DNA of 64,000 bases, from the NCBI GenBank assembly GCA_039939375.1, contig JBDVJO010000010.1, forward strand, positions 62,001 to 126,000, given 5' to 3'. A program made the position numbers and the translations under genes. This stretch comes from Paracrocinitomix sp039939375 (GTDB lineage Bacteria; Bacteroidota; Bacteroidia; Flavobacteriales_D; Crocinitomicaceae). Below, one piece after another: positions 25,394 through 34,591 of this stretch. The notes beneath the pieces were generated by a model. The model was not told where the DNA came from and did no database searches. It saw only the letters and a program-made list of their open reading frames with translations. Positions within the stretch are counted from its first letter, which is position 1; each line of letters begins with the position of its first letter.

Positions 25394-28300
25394 ATGAAGG
25401 TGTTAAAATTTCTATTTTTTGGTTTGCTGCTATTGTCGATAAAACCTGTTCAAGCGCAACAGGAAGTGGATGTTGTTATTGCAGCTGGTTTAGATTGGGC
25501 CACTACCTTAGCCATCTCACCAAACAAAAAATTCGTAGCTAAAACGTACTCAACTTCTATTTCATTGTGGGATGTCAAAACTGGTAGATTACTCAGAAAT
25601 GTGATGTACTCTAACGACTTACTAAAACAGGCAGATACCATCTATTTTAATGAAGAAAGCACTCATGTAATCGTTAAAATGGGTTTTTCTAATGATTATT
25701 TTTCAGTTGAAGTGGCAACAGGTGAGTCCACCTTCAATCAAGGTCCACCAATGGATTATACAAATTACGTGTACAAACCTAAACTGAGAAATATACTTTC
25801 TGAACATTTGTACACTACCAAAATGAAAGATATCAGTTTTAAATCTCCTGATGGAAAATCAAAGGTAATTTACCATAAAATAAAAAATACCCTTGGCGCA
25901 ACTTCAGTGATGCCATACATTTATGAAGTTTATATTGAGTCTAAAGGAACGAAGGTTGGACCGTTAGATACGACACTTACCGGTAATTTTACTTTTAGTG
26001 AAGATTCAAAATATTTGTTCAATGGTAATGGAATTTTCGATCTTGAATTGGGAAGAGTTGTTTCAAATCTGAAGATAGTGCCGTTTACTGGAAGATCTGT
26101 ATCTTTCTTTCCGGGTACCCACATACCAGTGACTTCAGGAGTGGATGGTGTTAGAATTTGGGACTTTCCAAACGTACATGACATAGCAGTTGAAAATTTC
26201 GTAAACTTTAAATCATCAAATGATGGAACAAAACTAATCTGTGAAAAATATTCGTTTAAAAAAGAAGCAAAGGAATTTCAATTGGTGGATTTAGTGAAGG
26301 GTAAATTGATTGGAAAAAAGGTGTATTCAAAAGAATCCACCTTGGGTTATGATATATCTCCAGATGGCAATTATTTCTCTTTTTTAGAAATGAAGTCAAA
26401 CGGTTCAGCAACAGGCGGTACAACTAATACCGTTCATATTTATAACACTGTAAAAGGTGATAAACTGCATAGTTTTGAAAACTGCACAAAAGCTTTTTTT
26501 ACTGCCGACCCTAACTTTGTGATAGTTGATTCTGCTGGATATGGCTATTTTAAATATGATTTAATCAATAAGGCAAAGTCAGATTTTCCAGCTGAAAAAC
26601 TGGAACTAGGCGCCTATGTAACAGATGTTTCTCAAGATCATCAATTTATTTTTACTACACAGGCAGTTCATACAGACGGAATTAAACAGCAATTGAAATT
26701 TTCGGTTTGGAATACTGTGACAGGTTCACTTTTTTATGAGAAAAATGTTGAAGATGTCTATATTTCAGGAACTCAAATAAGTAATGATCACAAATGGTTG
26801 ACCTACACAACTTCAAATGAAAATTACGTGCATGTCATTAACCTGAATACAAAGCAAGAGCAGTTTGTCTTAAAAGGTCATAAATCATATGTAGAAGAAT
26901 CACATTTTTCTGATGACGGAAAACGATTAATTACTTCATCATTAGACGGAACTAGAAGAGTTTGGAATTTGGAAAAAGGTACAGAAATGGTCAGTTTAAT
27001 AAGTACAGGAGCAAAAGATTTTGCAATCGTTAATGCCGACCAATATTATTATGCAACTAAAGGTGCCCAAAGATTAATTCATTTTGTGAAAGGATTAGAA
27101 GTGTTTCCGTTCGCGCAATTTGATTTAAAGTATAACAGACCAGACATCATTATAGAAAGTCTTGAAGCTTCAAATATGGATTTGATTGAACCATTTAATA
27201 AGGCTTATTTGAAACGTTTAAAAAGGATGGGGTTTTCTGAAGAGATGCTAGATGGCGGATTTGATTTACCAACAGCATCAATTGATAATAAAGGCCAGCT
27301 TCCAATTTCTACCGCCGCAGCTCACTTAGATTTAGAAGTTAATTTGTCTGATCAACAATTTGAATTGGATAGAATCATTGTCAGAGTGAATGAAGTTCCA
27401 ATTTATGGTAAAAGAGGCTTAGACGTGTCATCACAAAAGACTAAAAACATCCAACGAACTATCCCATTAGAATTATCATACGGAAAGAATGAAATTTCGG
27501 TAAGTGTACTCAATAAGAAAGGGGTAGAATCAATTGCACATTCTGTTACCATTAATTACGAGCAAAATGACGTTAAACCGAAGTTGTATCTTTATTCAAT
27601 TGGGGCTTCTGAATATTTAGAAAGCAATTATAACTTGGATTATGCAGCTAAAGATGCTAGTGATATTGCTAATTTATTTTCAGGAAACAATGATTATTTC
27701 TCAAGCATTGAAGTTAAAACACTCCAAAATGAAGAAGTGACAACTGAAAATATCGAGAATCTAAAAAAGGAATTAGAAAAAACCACAGTGAATGACATGG
27801 TTTGTTTGTTTTATGCTGGACACGGCGTGTTGGATGCAGATTTGAATTATTTCTTGGCTTCGCATAATCTTAATTTTAAAGACCCAGCTTCAAACGGCAT
27901 TCCTTATGAAGTTTTAGAGGATTTATTAGATGGAATTCCCGCTAGAAGAAAATTAATGATGTTAGATGCTTGTCATAGTGGTGAGATTGATAAAGATGAA
28001 TTGGTTGTAGCCGAAAATGAATTGACAAATGAATCTACTGAAGATATTACCTTCAGGGCGATACAATCTGAGGCGACCCAACAAATGGGCTTAAGTAATA
28101 GCTATGAGCTCATGCGTGAATTGTTTACCGATATCAGGAAAACCTCAGGGGCTGTAATCATTTCATCTGCTGGCGGATTAGAATTTGCAATTGAAGGAGA
28201 TAAATGGAATAATGGAGTATTTACCTATTCGTTCCTCAATGGTTTGAAAAATTTAAAAGCCGACTTGAATAAAGATGGAAAAGTTATGGTTAGCGAGCTA

Positions 28301-28399
28301 AGTAACTACATCCGAGAAGAAGTATATATTCTCACAAACGGCAGACAAAGACCAACGAATAGGGCAGAGGTGATTGATTCAGACTGGAGATTGTGGTAA
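25394..28399 (+). CDS. Secreted beta-propeller/WD40 protein with C-terminal caspase-like (C14) domain
   Basis: 1001 residues. Signal peptide about 1-21 (ends VQAQ). Residues about 30-570 form WD40-like propeller repeats, the clearest being LKGHKSYVEESHFSDDGKR with RRVWNLEKGT near 495-530. The last 270 residues are a metacaspase/caspase-like p20 domain: FYAGHGV (His810) and LDACHSGE (Cys860) give the catalytic dyad, followed by SSAGGLEFA. Such WD40-caspase fusions occur in Bacteroidota and are proposed to be regulated proteases. It is not clearly operonic: the next gene converges from the other strand. Substrate and trigger unknown. Confidence 0.85.
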   Translation: MKVLKFLFFGLLLLSIKPVQAQQEVDVVIAAGLDWATTLAISPNKKFVAKTYSTSISLWDVKTGRLLRNVMYSNDLLKQADTIYFNEESTHVIVKMGFSNDYFSVEVATGESTFNQGPPMDYTNYVYKPKLRNILSEHLYTTKMKDISFKSPDGKSKVIYHKIKNTLGATSVMPYIYEVYIESKGTKVGPLDTTLTGNFTFSEDSKYLFNGNGIFDLELGRVVSNLKIVPFTGRSVSFFPGTHIPVTSGVDGVRIWDFPNVHDIAVENFVNFKSSNDGTKLICEKYSFKKEAKEFQLVDLVKGKLIGKKVYSKESTLGYDISPDGNYFSFLEMKSNGSATGGTTNTVHIYNTVKGDKLHSFENCTKAFFTADPNFVIVDSAGYGYFKYDLINKAKSDFPAEKLELGAYVTDVSQDHQFIFTTQAVHTDGIKQQLKFSVWNTVTGSLFYEKNVEDVYISGTQISNDHKWLTYTTSNENYVHVINLNTKQEQFVLKGHKSYVEESHFSDDGKRLITSSLDGTRRVWNLEKGTEMVSLISTGAKDFAIVNADQYYYATKGAQRLIHFVKGLEVFPFAQFDLKYNRPDIIIESLEASNMDLIEPFNKAYLKRLKRMGFSEEMLDGGFDLPTASIDNKGQLPISTAAAHLDLEVNLSDQQFELDRIIVRVNEVPIYGKRGLDVSSQKTKNIQRTIPLELSYGKNEISVSVLNKKGVESIAHSVTINYEQNDVKPKLYLYSIGASEYLESNYNLDYAAKDASDIANLFSGNNDYFSSIEVKTLQNEEVTTENIENLKKELEKTTVNDMVCLFYAGHGVLDADLNYFLASHNLNFKDPASNGIPYEVLEDLLDGIPARRKLMMLDACHSGEIDKDELVVAENELTNESTEDITFRAIQSEATQQMGLSNSYELMRELFTDIRKTSGAVIISSAGGLEFAIEGDKWNNGVFTYSFLNGLKNLKADLNKDGKVMVSELSNYIREEVYILTNGRQRPTNRAEVIDSDWRLW

Positions 28400-28400
28400 A

Positions 28401-30038
28401 TTAAATCTCCTCTATATCCATCACTACATGATACCTAGGATCATCAATATCTTCAATGATTAGAGATTCAAATTTAGGACTTGCTTTCTTCAAAATTGAT
28501 ACACAATCAGGACTCAAATGTTTTAATTTCACTGATTTCCCTTCTTTTTCATACCGCTCTACCAAGTTATAGATAGCCTCAATTCCTGAATGGTCAGATA
28601 CTTTTGATTCTATGAAATCTATTTCAATTTTTTCAGGGTCATCATGAACGCTAAATTTCTCAACAAAGGCAGAAACTGAACCGAAGAAGAGTGGTCCCCA
28701 AATTTCATACACTTTGGTTCCGTCTTCTTTAATTGATTTTCTTGCTCTAATGCGTTTTGCATTTTCCCAAGAGAAAACAAGCGCTGAAACAATTACACCA
28801 GCTACTACAGCTATCGCTAAATCAAATAAAACGGTCATTCCTGATACAAGAATAAGTACAAAAGCATCAGAAAGTGGAATTTTACGGATGATTCTGAAAC
28901 TAGACCATGCAAAAGTTCCAATAACAACCATAAACATAACGCCTACCAAGGCAGCAATAGGTACTTGTTCAATTAATTTAGCACCAAATAGAATGAACAT
29001 CAACAAGGCTACAGCTGCTATTATTCCAGACAGTCTGCCTCTTGCTCCTGAGTTAATGTTTATGATTGATTGACCAATCATGGCGCATCCACCCATTCCT
29101 CCAAAAAATCCATTTACAATATTTGCGCTTCCTTGCGCTATGCATTCTCTGTTGCTATTTCCTCTTGTTTCTGTTAATTCATCTATTAAATTCAAAGTCA
29201 TTAACGATTCAATTAACCCAATTGCAGCAAGAATCAATGCAAAAGGAAAAATGGTTTTAAAAAGTTCAAAATTTAAAGGAACCGCCGTAAACAAATCTGA
29301 TTGATATTGTGGTAATCCACCGTCTATGCTTCCTACTTGGCCATCTGGTAATCCATCCGTAATGAAAGATCCGACAGTACTTACATCCATTCCTCCAAAA
29401 ATAACTATTGCGGCAACTACTGCAATTGCCGTTAACGCGGCAGGAATTTTCTTGGTCAACTTAGGTAATCCAAACATGATACCCATTGTCAAGGCAACGA
29501 GTCCAATCATGGTCCAAAAATCACCACCTTGCAATAGTTGAGTTTCAAAACCAACACCAGATTCTAATGGGATTTTATGCCCCGCAGCATCTAAAATTGG
29601 TTCTCTGAACATGCCAAATTGAGCCATACAAATCACAATAGCCAGTCCATTTACAAATCCCATCATTACTGGATGTGGAATCAATCTCACGAATTTTCCG
29701 AGTTTGAATAAACCAGCAGAAATTTGAATTAATCCAACCAATAATAAAGTCAAGAATAAATACTGAAGTCCGTGTCCGCCTGCATCTTCACCAATTTTTA
29801 CCAATGCAACCATTACTACTGCCATGGCTCCTGTTGCTCCAGAAATCATTCCAGGTCTTCCTCCAAAAATTGAAGTGATAAGTCCCATCATAAAGGCGCC
29901 ATATAGACCAACTAGTGGGTCGATTCCGGCCACAAAGGCAAAAGCAACTGCTTCAGGAACCAATGCTAAAGCAACGGTTAAACCTGAGAAAATTTCATTT
30001 TTTAAGTTCTTCTTTGAGCCACGGATAGATTCTAACAT
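28401..30038 (-). CDS. SulP-family inorganic anion transporter with STAS domain
   Basis: 545 residues. About 11-14 membrane helices (roughly 1-420) and a cytosolic STAS domain (about 430-545; the DHSGIE motif marks the STAS loop). SulP proteins exchange or import sulfate, bicarbonate, chloride or other anions; bicarbonate uptake is common in marine bacteria, but no carbonic anhydrase gene is adjacent to decide. Two overlapping-range -7 boxes (CAAAGATA at 30059-30066 and 30070-30077, i.e. TATCTTTG on the coding strand) lie before the start. Its stop is one base from that of the caspase gene. Confidence 0.9.
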   Translation of the reverse strand: MLESIRGSKKNLKNEIFSGLTVALALVPEAVAFAFVAGIDPLVGLYGAFMMGLITSIFGGRPGMISGATGAMAVVMVALVKIGEDAGGHGLQYLFLTLLLVGLIQISAGLFKLGKFVRLIPHPVMMGFVNGLAIVICMAQFGMFREPILDAAGHKIPLESGVGFETQLLQGGDFWTMIGLVALTMGIMFGLPKLTKKIPAALTAIAVVAAIVIFGGMDVSTVGSFITDGLPDGQVGSIDGGLPQYQSDLFTAVPLNFELFKTIFPFALILAAIGLIESLMTLNLIDELTETRGNSNRECIAQGSANIVNGFFGGMGGCAMIGQSIININSGARGRLSGIIAAVALLMFILFGAKLIEQVPIAALVGVMFMVVIGTFAWSSFRIIRKIPLSDAFVLILVSGMTVLFDLAIAVVAGVIVSALVFSWENAKRIRARKSIKEDGTKVYEIWGPLFFGSVSAFVEKFSVHDDPEKIEIDFIESKVSDHSGIEAIYNLVERYEKEGKSVKLKHLSPDCVSILKKASPKFESLIIEDIDDPRYHVVMDIEEI

Positions 30039-30122
30039 CTTTGCAATTAAAATTTGCGCAAAGATAATTCAAAGATATAAGGGAAGCCTTAAATTTTAAT
30101 TTATTCGATAAATGCCTAAATA

Positions 30123-30758
30123 TCAATAGTTGATTGCATAATTTACCGTGTCGAACGGTGTCATATAAACTGAATCAGACCAAGAAGTGTTTCCAACGTA
30201 GATATAAGTAAAGTTGAAGTATTGAGCCCCGGTTGAACCAAATACCACTGAGGTGTCTACTATACCTTCATAAGCATAATAATCACTGGTTGCGCAGTCT
30301 TGACATCCTTCTCTATAATTCAATAGTAGAATGTTTAATTCGTCATTTTGATCTGCTGGAAATTCATTATTGATGTTGAATTTAATCCAAGATTTCGGGT
30401 CCATTTCATAATTAGTCGTATTGTTGTTTTCAGATGAAATCTCGCCTGAATTCAGATTAATGTCTCTTTTATAATAGCCGTCATAATCAAGATTAATTTT
30501 GAATTCAGTAACTTTTTCTCGATCGAAAGTGATAGAGTAGTTACCCTCGCTATCTGTAGTGGTAGATCCAGCCAGAACATAGTTGTTACTGGTTACAGAG
30601 CTACTAAATGGAATTTGATAGATGGAAACAGATACGCCCGACAAACCATTCCCACCTACACTTTCAGTAATCTTACCATCAAACGTATATTGGATGGGAT
30701 CTTTCTTACAGGCAGTTAAAACCAGTAAAATTGCAGATAGATAAATTAACTTTCTCAC
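30123..30758 (-). CDS. Lipoprotein with carboxypeptidase-regulatory-like (CNA-B/SdrD-like) domain
   Basis: 211 residues from the GTG at 30756-30758, chosen because the protein then starts MRKLIYLSAILLVLTACKK, a clean lipoprotein signal with lipobox LTAC. An upstream start would add 12 polar residues in front of the signal. Residues 25-105 look like a beta-sandwich carrier domain (FDGKITESVGGNGLSGVSVSIY and DSEGNYSITFD). A surface or periplasmic lipoprotein of unknown function, alone between the SulP gene and the TonB-C cluster. Confidence 0.65.
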   Translation of the reverse strand: MRKLIYLSAILLVLTACKKDPIQYTFDGKITESVGGNGLSGVSVSIYQIPFSSSVTSNNYVLAGSTTTDSEGNYSITFDREKVTEFKINLDYDGYYKRDINLNSGEISSENNNTTNYEMDPKSWIKFNINNEFPADQNDELNILLLNYREGCQDCATSDYYAYEGIVDTSVVFGSTGAQYFNFTYIYVGNTSWSDSVYMTPFDTVNYAINY

Positions 30759-30943
30759 GATTATAAATTTAATCTCTTTTTCACATTTCACCAAAATTCT
30801 TTCTTTAAATACCGCATAAATATATTAGTCTAGCGAATAATTTAATTCAGATGTATAAAATTCGGTTCTATCTAAAAAGACCAATTTGAATTATGATGCT
30901 TCAAAAAAATAGCTTAAATTGGGATATACTAATCGCTCAAACT

Positions 30944-31354
30944 ATGTTTTCAAAATTTGCTTTCTTCGTTTTTTTAACGATATGTTCAGTAAATGCTTCA
31001 ATGGCAGCTGATGTTCCAACTGATTCTACTAAAAAAGGTATGATTTATGACATGCCAGAACAAATGCCTCAATTTATTGGAGGTGCTGATGCATTGGATA
31101 ATTTTATCAATGATAACAAGGAATATCCTCCAAAAGCGAAGGCGGCCAAGATTCAGGGAAAAGTTTATGTGCAGTTCGTAGTAGAAAAGGATGGAAGTAT
31201 TTCAGATGTAGTGGTAAGAAGAGGTGCTAATAAATTATTAGATGAAGAGGCGTTAAGAGTTGTCAAAATGATGCCAGATTGGAAGCCTGGTTCAATGAGA
31301 GGTAAAACAGTGCGTGTCAGGTATACACTTCCTATTACTTTTTCTCTTAGTTAA
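30944..31354 (+). CDS. Secreted TonB C-terminal-domain protein, copy 1
   Basis: 136 residues from the ATG at 30944, which gives a standard signal peptide (MFSKFAFFVFLTICSV, cleaved near MAAD); an in-frame ATG at 30893 would put 17 polar residues before it. Residues about 45-136 are a TonB_C domain: PQFIGGADALDNFI, KVYVQFVVEKDGSISD and MPDWKPGSMRGKTVRVRYTLP. In true TonB this domain contacts outer-membrane receptors, but this protein lacks a retained membrane anchor. First of three tandem copies; its stop overlaps the ATG of copy 2. Confidence 0.75.
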   Translation: MFSKFAFFVFLTICSVNASMAADVPTDSTKKGMIYDMPEQMPQFIGGADALDNFINDNKEYPPKAKAAKIQGKVYVQFVVEKDGSISDVVVRRGANKLLDEEALRVVKMMPDWKPGSMRGKTVRVRYTLPITFSLS

Positions 31355-31797
31355 TGCGTTTTTTACTCAGCTTAGTCTTACTTTCTTTTACTTTTTGTTC
31401 AATTGGTCAGGATGACCATATCATGGATTTTGCTGAAGTTGAGCCAAAATTTCCTGGTGGCGAATCGGCTATGATTCTGTTTATTCAAAATAATGTGAAT
31501 TATCCAGAAACGGCTGTTAAACAAGGTGAACAAGGAATAGTTTATGTGCAATTTATAGTTTATAAAAATGGGAGTTTAGGAGATGTCAAAGTGATTAGAG
31601 GCGTTTCTCCGACTTTAGATGCAGAAGCAATTCGTGTGGTTAAAATGATGCCCAATTGGGTTCCTGGTGAACAAAAGGGCAAGAAAATGAATGTTCGATA
31701 CACGTTGCCTATCAATTTTCAATTAGCAAACAAATCAAGAAAAGAATTACGCGCTGAAAAGAAACGTCAAAAGCAATTGTTGAAACATAATAAATAG
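31354..31797 (+). CDS. Secreted TonB C-terminal-domain protein, copy 2
   Basis: 147 residues: signal peptide about 1-18 (SFTFCSIGQ) and a TonB_C domain with EVEPKFPGGESAMILFI, IVYVQFIVYKNGSLGDVKVIRG and MPNWVPGEQKGKKMNVRYTLP. The C-terminus adds a Lys/Arg-rich tail not found in the flanking copies. It follows copy 1 with a one-base overlap (TAATG). Likely exported and soluble in the periplasm; role unknown, possibly an adaptor of TonB-dependent transport. Confidence 0.8.
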   Translation: MRFLLSLVLLSFTFCSIGQDDHIMDFAEVEPKFPGGESAMILFIQNNVNYPETAVKQGEQGIVYVQFIVYKNGSLGDVKVIRGVSPTLDAEAIRVVKMMPNWVPGEQKGKKMNVRYTLPINFQLANKSRKELRAEKKRQKQLLKHNK

Positions 31798-31821
31798 CAC
31801 GGTTTTTGTTGGTTTTATTTT

Positions 31822-32262
31822 ATGCGCTTTTTAGTCCTCTTTCTATTGTTACCGTTTTCAGTAATTTGCCAAACTGACACCTTGCAGTTAGATACGAATG
31901 CAGTGATTCTAAATGTTTGTGGCTCCCTTCCAGACTCGGTTGATGCTTCTGACAAAATTCACGACCTTGTTGAAAAAGAACCCGAATACCCCGGTGGAGA
32001 AGGAGCTATGATGAGTTTTATTTCAAGTAATTTAAAGCTACCTTTCGCCGATTTTTGTTATTCAGGAAATGTTTACCTTCAATGTATTATAGAAGTTGAT
32101 GGGGAAATTACAAATGTTAAGTGCATTAGGGGAATTAATACTGATGTAGATGCCATTTGTGTTAGGTTAATTGAAAAAATGCCTAATTGGGTTCCAGGAG
32201 AAATTAATGGAAAACCTGTCAGAGTGAGGTATACATTGCCCATTCAAGTTTGTTATAGATGA
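31822..32262 (+). CDS. Secreted TonB C-terminal-domain protein, copy 3 (cysteine-rich)
   Basis: 146 residues: signal peptide about 1-16, linker of 30 residues, then a TonB_C domain (LVEKEPEYPGGEGAMMSFI and MPNWVPGEINGKPVRVRYTLP). It differs from copies 1 and 2 by extra cysteines (five or more across the mature part, for example FCYSGNVYLQC and VKC), which could form a disulfide. It lies 24 bases after copy 2 and ends directly before the repeat block at 32.3 kb. Confidence 0.75.
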   Translation: MRFLVLFLLLPFSVICQTDTLQLDTNAVILNVCGSLPDSVDASDKIHDLVEKEPEYPGGEGAMMSFISSNLKLPFADFCYSGNVYLQCIIEVDGEITNVKCIRGINTDVDAICVRLIEKMPNWVPGEINGKPVRVRYTLPIQVCYR

Positions 32263-32316
32263 GAATGATGAGGCAAATGACAAGTAGAAAGATTTTGAGA
32301 CAACCAAAAGTGAGCT

Positions 32317-32660
32317 GCGAAAAACGAAACACCTCCATCTCGACTACGCTCGGTCAGCGGTAGAACGAAATAGGAACAACGAACAACGAAAAACGAACAA
32401 CGAAAACACCTCCACCTCGACTACGATCGGTCAGCGGTAGAACGAAACACGAAACACGAACAACGTCCACTCGTTCCTCTCGACTACGCTCGATTAACTC
32501 GGCTAACGAAAAACGAAAACACCTCCACCTCGATTAAGCTCGGTCAACGATAGAACGAAATAGGAACAACGAACAATGAAAAACGAAACACCTCCACCTC
32601 GACTACGCTCGGTCAGCGGTAGAACGAAACACGAACAACGAACAACGAACCACGAACCAC
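32317..32660. repeat. Degenerate intergenic repeat block with 7-bp-period AACGAAC tracts
   Basis: The 509-base gene-free spacer between convergent genes contains four copies of a 60-70 base unit with core CACCTCCACCTCGACTACG and then CTCGGTCAGCGGTAGAACGAA; copies begin near 32330, 32407, 32520 and 32589 (spacings 77, 113 and 69). Between units run tracts with 7-base period (AACGAAC, CACGAAC). The core can fold as a small hairpin (CTACGCT against AGCGGTAG). An extra partial copy sits near 32480. No reading frame or cas-like context; a repetitive intergenic element of unknown role. Confidence 0.7.
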
Positions 32661-32771
32661 GCTCGCCATCAGAAACGCAGTGAAGGATAGAAACACGAGT
32701 CTCCAGTTTCCAGTTTCAAACCCCGAATAACACCCATCCTGAGCTTTTCCAAGGGAACAACAACCATCTAG

Positions 32772-33446
32772 TCAATCCAACAAATCAGGCCTTCTGGTCT
32801 TTGTGCGTTCTAATGCCTTCTCATTTCGCCACTCTTCAATTTTAGCGGTATTTCCAGAAAGTAATATTTCAGGAACTTTTACACCTTTAAATTCTTCTGG
32901 ACGTGTGTAAACTGGTGGAGCTAATAAGTTGTCTTGAAAAGAGTCAGTGAGGGCAGAGGTTTCATCATTTAAAACTCCCGGAATCAATCTAACCACGGCA
33001 TCTACTAATACTGCTGCGCCTAATTCACCTCCTGAAAGCACATAATCACCAATTGAGATTTCTTTTGTGACATATAAATCCCTTACTCGTTGATCAACTC
33101 CTTTATAATGACCACATAGAATAATGATGTTCTCAAAAGTGGATAAATGATTACAAATTACTTGGTTTAAACGCTCCCCATCTGGTGTCATGTAGATGAT
33201 TTCGTCATATTTTCTCTCAGCTTGTAGTTTTTCAATACAATCTGCAATGGGCTGACACATAATCACCATTCCAGCGCCACCACCATATTGATAATCATCA
33301 ACACTTTTTTGCCGTTGATTAGAGTAATCACGGATATTATGAAGATGCACTTCTAAATGTCCTTTTTCTTGAGCGCGCTTCATGATTGAATCTCCTAAAG
33401 AACTTTCTAATAACTGCGGTAAAACGGTAAGTATATCGATTCTCAT
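32772..33446 (-). CDS. trmD: tRNA (guanine37-N1)-methyltransferase TrmD
   Basis: 224 residues, full-length TrmD, which methylates G37 of tRNAs with S-adenosylmethionine. The knotted SPOUT fold shows ILCGHYKGVDQRV and EISIGDYVLSGGELGA, which are the cofactor-binding trefoil-knot signatures. It shares its first base with the last base of menA, so the two are probably co-transcribed. The usual trmD neighbours (rpsP, rimM, rplS) are not seen in this window. Confidence 0.96.
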   Translation of the reverse strand: MRIDILTVLPQLLESSLGDSIMKRAQEKGHLEVHLHNIRDYSNQRQKSVDDYQYGGGAGMVIMCQPIADCIEKLQAERKYDEIIYMTPDGERLNQVICNHLSTFENIIILCGHYKGVDQRVRDLYVTKEISIGDYVLSGGELGAAVLVDAVVRLIPGVLNDETSALTDSFQDNLLAPPVYTRPEEFKGVKVPEILLSGNTAKIEEWRNEKALERTKTRRPDLLD

Positions 33447-34411
33447 TAAGATAAATAAGTAGAAAATAAAAATAGCGAAAATAAAAATGAAGATAATGCT
33501 ATTTTCTTGAGTTCTGGATCGAAGTCTTTAGGCTCAACTATAAAATAAACCTTTCTTAGGTGAATTAAATGAAAAATAAGCAATAGAATAGTTAGAATGA
33601 CAGCAGGGTGCCCAAGAAATTCGAATAAGCCCTTTGACATAGCTATAATACAAGCCATCAAAAGTGGAGACCAAAATATGAAAAACAGAATGAAATGATA
33701 AACTTTTGCCTTTGATAATCCAAGTTTCACTACAAGCGTATTTTTTCCTGCAGCCGCATCATTTAAATGATCTCTCATATTATTTAAATTTAAGACAGCT
33801 GTGCAAAGTGCTCCCATCATAAAACCAAAAACAAGAACAGGCCATAACTCAGCTTCTTCAATGATGTTAACAGTTTGAAGATAAAAACTTCCGCCTACTC
33901 CAACGAAACCAAAAAATATGAGAACAAATAAATCTCCCAAGGCATGATATCCATAGGCCTTTTTACCAACGGTATATTTGATAGCGGCAGCAATGGCCAA
34001 TAAGCCTAGAATCAAAAGAGCAAAAAATGAAAGATTAATGCTGTCTTTAAAAACATAAAACAGTAAAAATAGTCCAGAAATGAAAGTAAGAACAGAACTG
34101 ATGACCACGGCTCTCTTCATTTCTGCAAGAGATATTAAACCGCTTTGAACTGCCCTCTCAGGCCCGACTCTTTGATCATTATCAGTTCCTTTTTTTGCAT
34201 CACCATAGTCATTCGCTAAGTTTGACAGTACCTGAAGTAGGAGTGTCGTTAACAAGGTTAAACCAAAAATCCCCCATGAGAAATTACATGCCGATTTACA
34301 AAGTGCCCCTGTGTAACCGTAGGCAAGTGCGTTACCAACAATTATCACACTAAAAGACAAAGGAAGCGTTCGCAACCTCATAGCACCTATCCAAGCTTTA
34401 GTCTTACTCAT
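33446..34411 (-). CDS. menA: 1,4-dihydroxy-2-naphthoate polyprenyltransferase MenA
   Basis: 321 residues with about eight to nine membrane helices. UbiA-superfamily Asp-rich motif 1 is NLANDYGDAKKGTDND (Mg-diphosphate binding), and motif 2 (NNMRDHLNDAAAGK) lies in the second half. The enzyme attaches the prenyl chain to DHNA in menaquinone synthesis. It starts downstream of a 7-bp tandem array and overlaps trmD by one base. Confidence 0.92.
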   Translation of the reverse strand: MSKTKAWIGAMRLRTLPLSFSVIIVGNALAYGYTGALCKSACNFSWGIFGLTLLTTLLLQVLSNLANDYGDAKKGTDNDQRVGPERAVQSGLISLAEMKRAVVISSVLTFISGLFLLFYVFKDSINLSFFALLILGLLAIAAAIKYTVGKKAYGYHALGDLFVLIFFGFVGVGGSFYLQTVNIIEEAELWPVLVFGFMMGALCTAVLNLNNMRDHLNDAAAGKNTLVVKLGLSKAKVYHFILFFIFWSPLLMACIIAMSKGLFEFLGHPAVILTILLLIFHLIHLRKVYFIVEPKDFDPELKKIALSSFLFSLFLFSTYLS

Positions 34412-34479
34412 GTTCTCGATACAAATTTCACTGCGTTCAATTCACTCGAACATACGTAAAATTAAATTTATTAATTATT

Positions 34480-34591
34480 AACTCTTAACTCTTAACTCTT
34501 CACTCTTCACTCTTCACTCATCACTCATCACTCATCACTCATCACTTATACCTTATAACTCAAAACTCATCACTCCTAACTTCTCACTCCC
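34480..34591. repeat. Tandem array of about 16 seven-base units (AACTCTT / CACTCAT)
   Basis: Sixteen consecutive 7-base units, consensus (A/C)ACTC(A/T)T, run without a break of register: three AACTCTT (from 34480), two CACTCTT, four CACTCAT, then increasingly degenerate units into the stop codon of rarA. The array fills the spacer between rarA and menA on the minus strand. Simple repeats of this size can vary by slippage; no gene or known element accounts for it. Confidence 0.9.

Noticed and set aside
28714..29541. Open frames antisense to the SulP transporter
   Set aside because: They mirror the codon usage of the transporter on the other strand, have no plausible start region and no family resemblance.
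32317..32660. Repeats with spacing resembling a CRISPR array
   Set aside because: Copies diverge, spacing is uneven (69-113), the intervals are themselves repetitive, and no cas gene is present.
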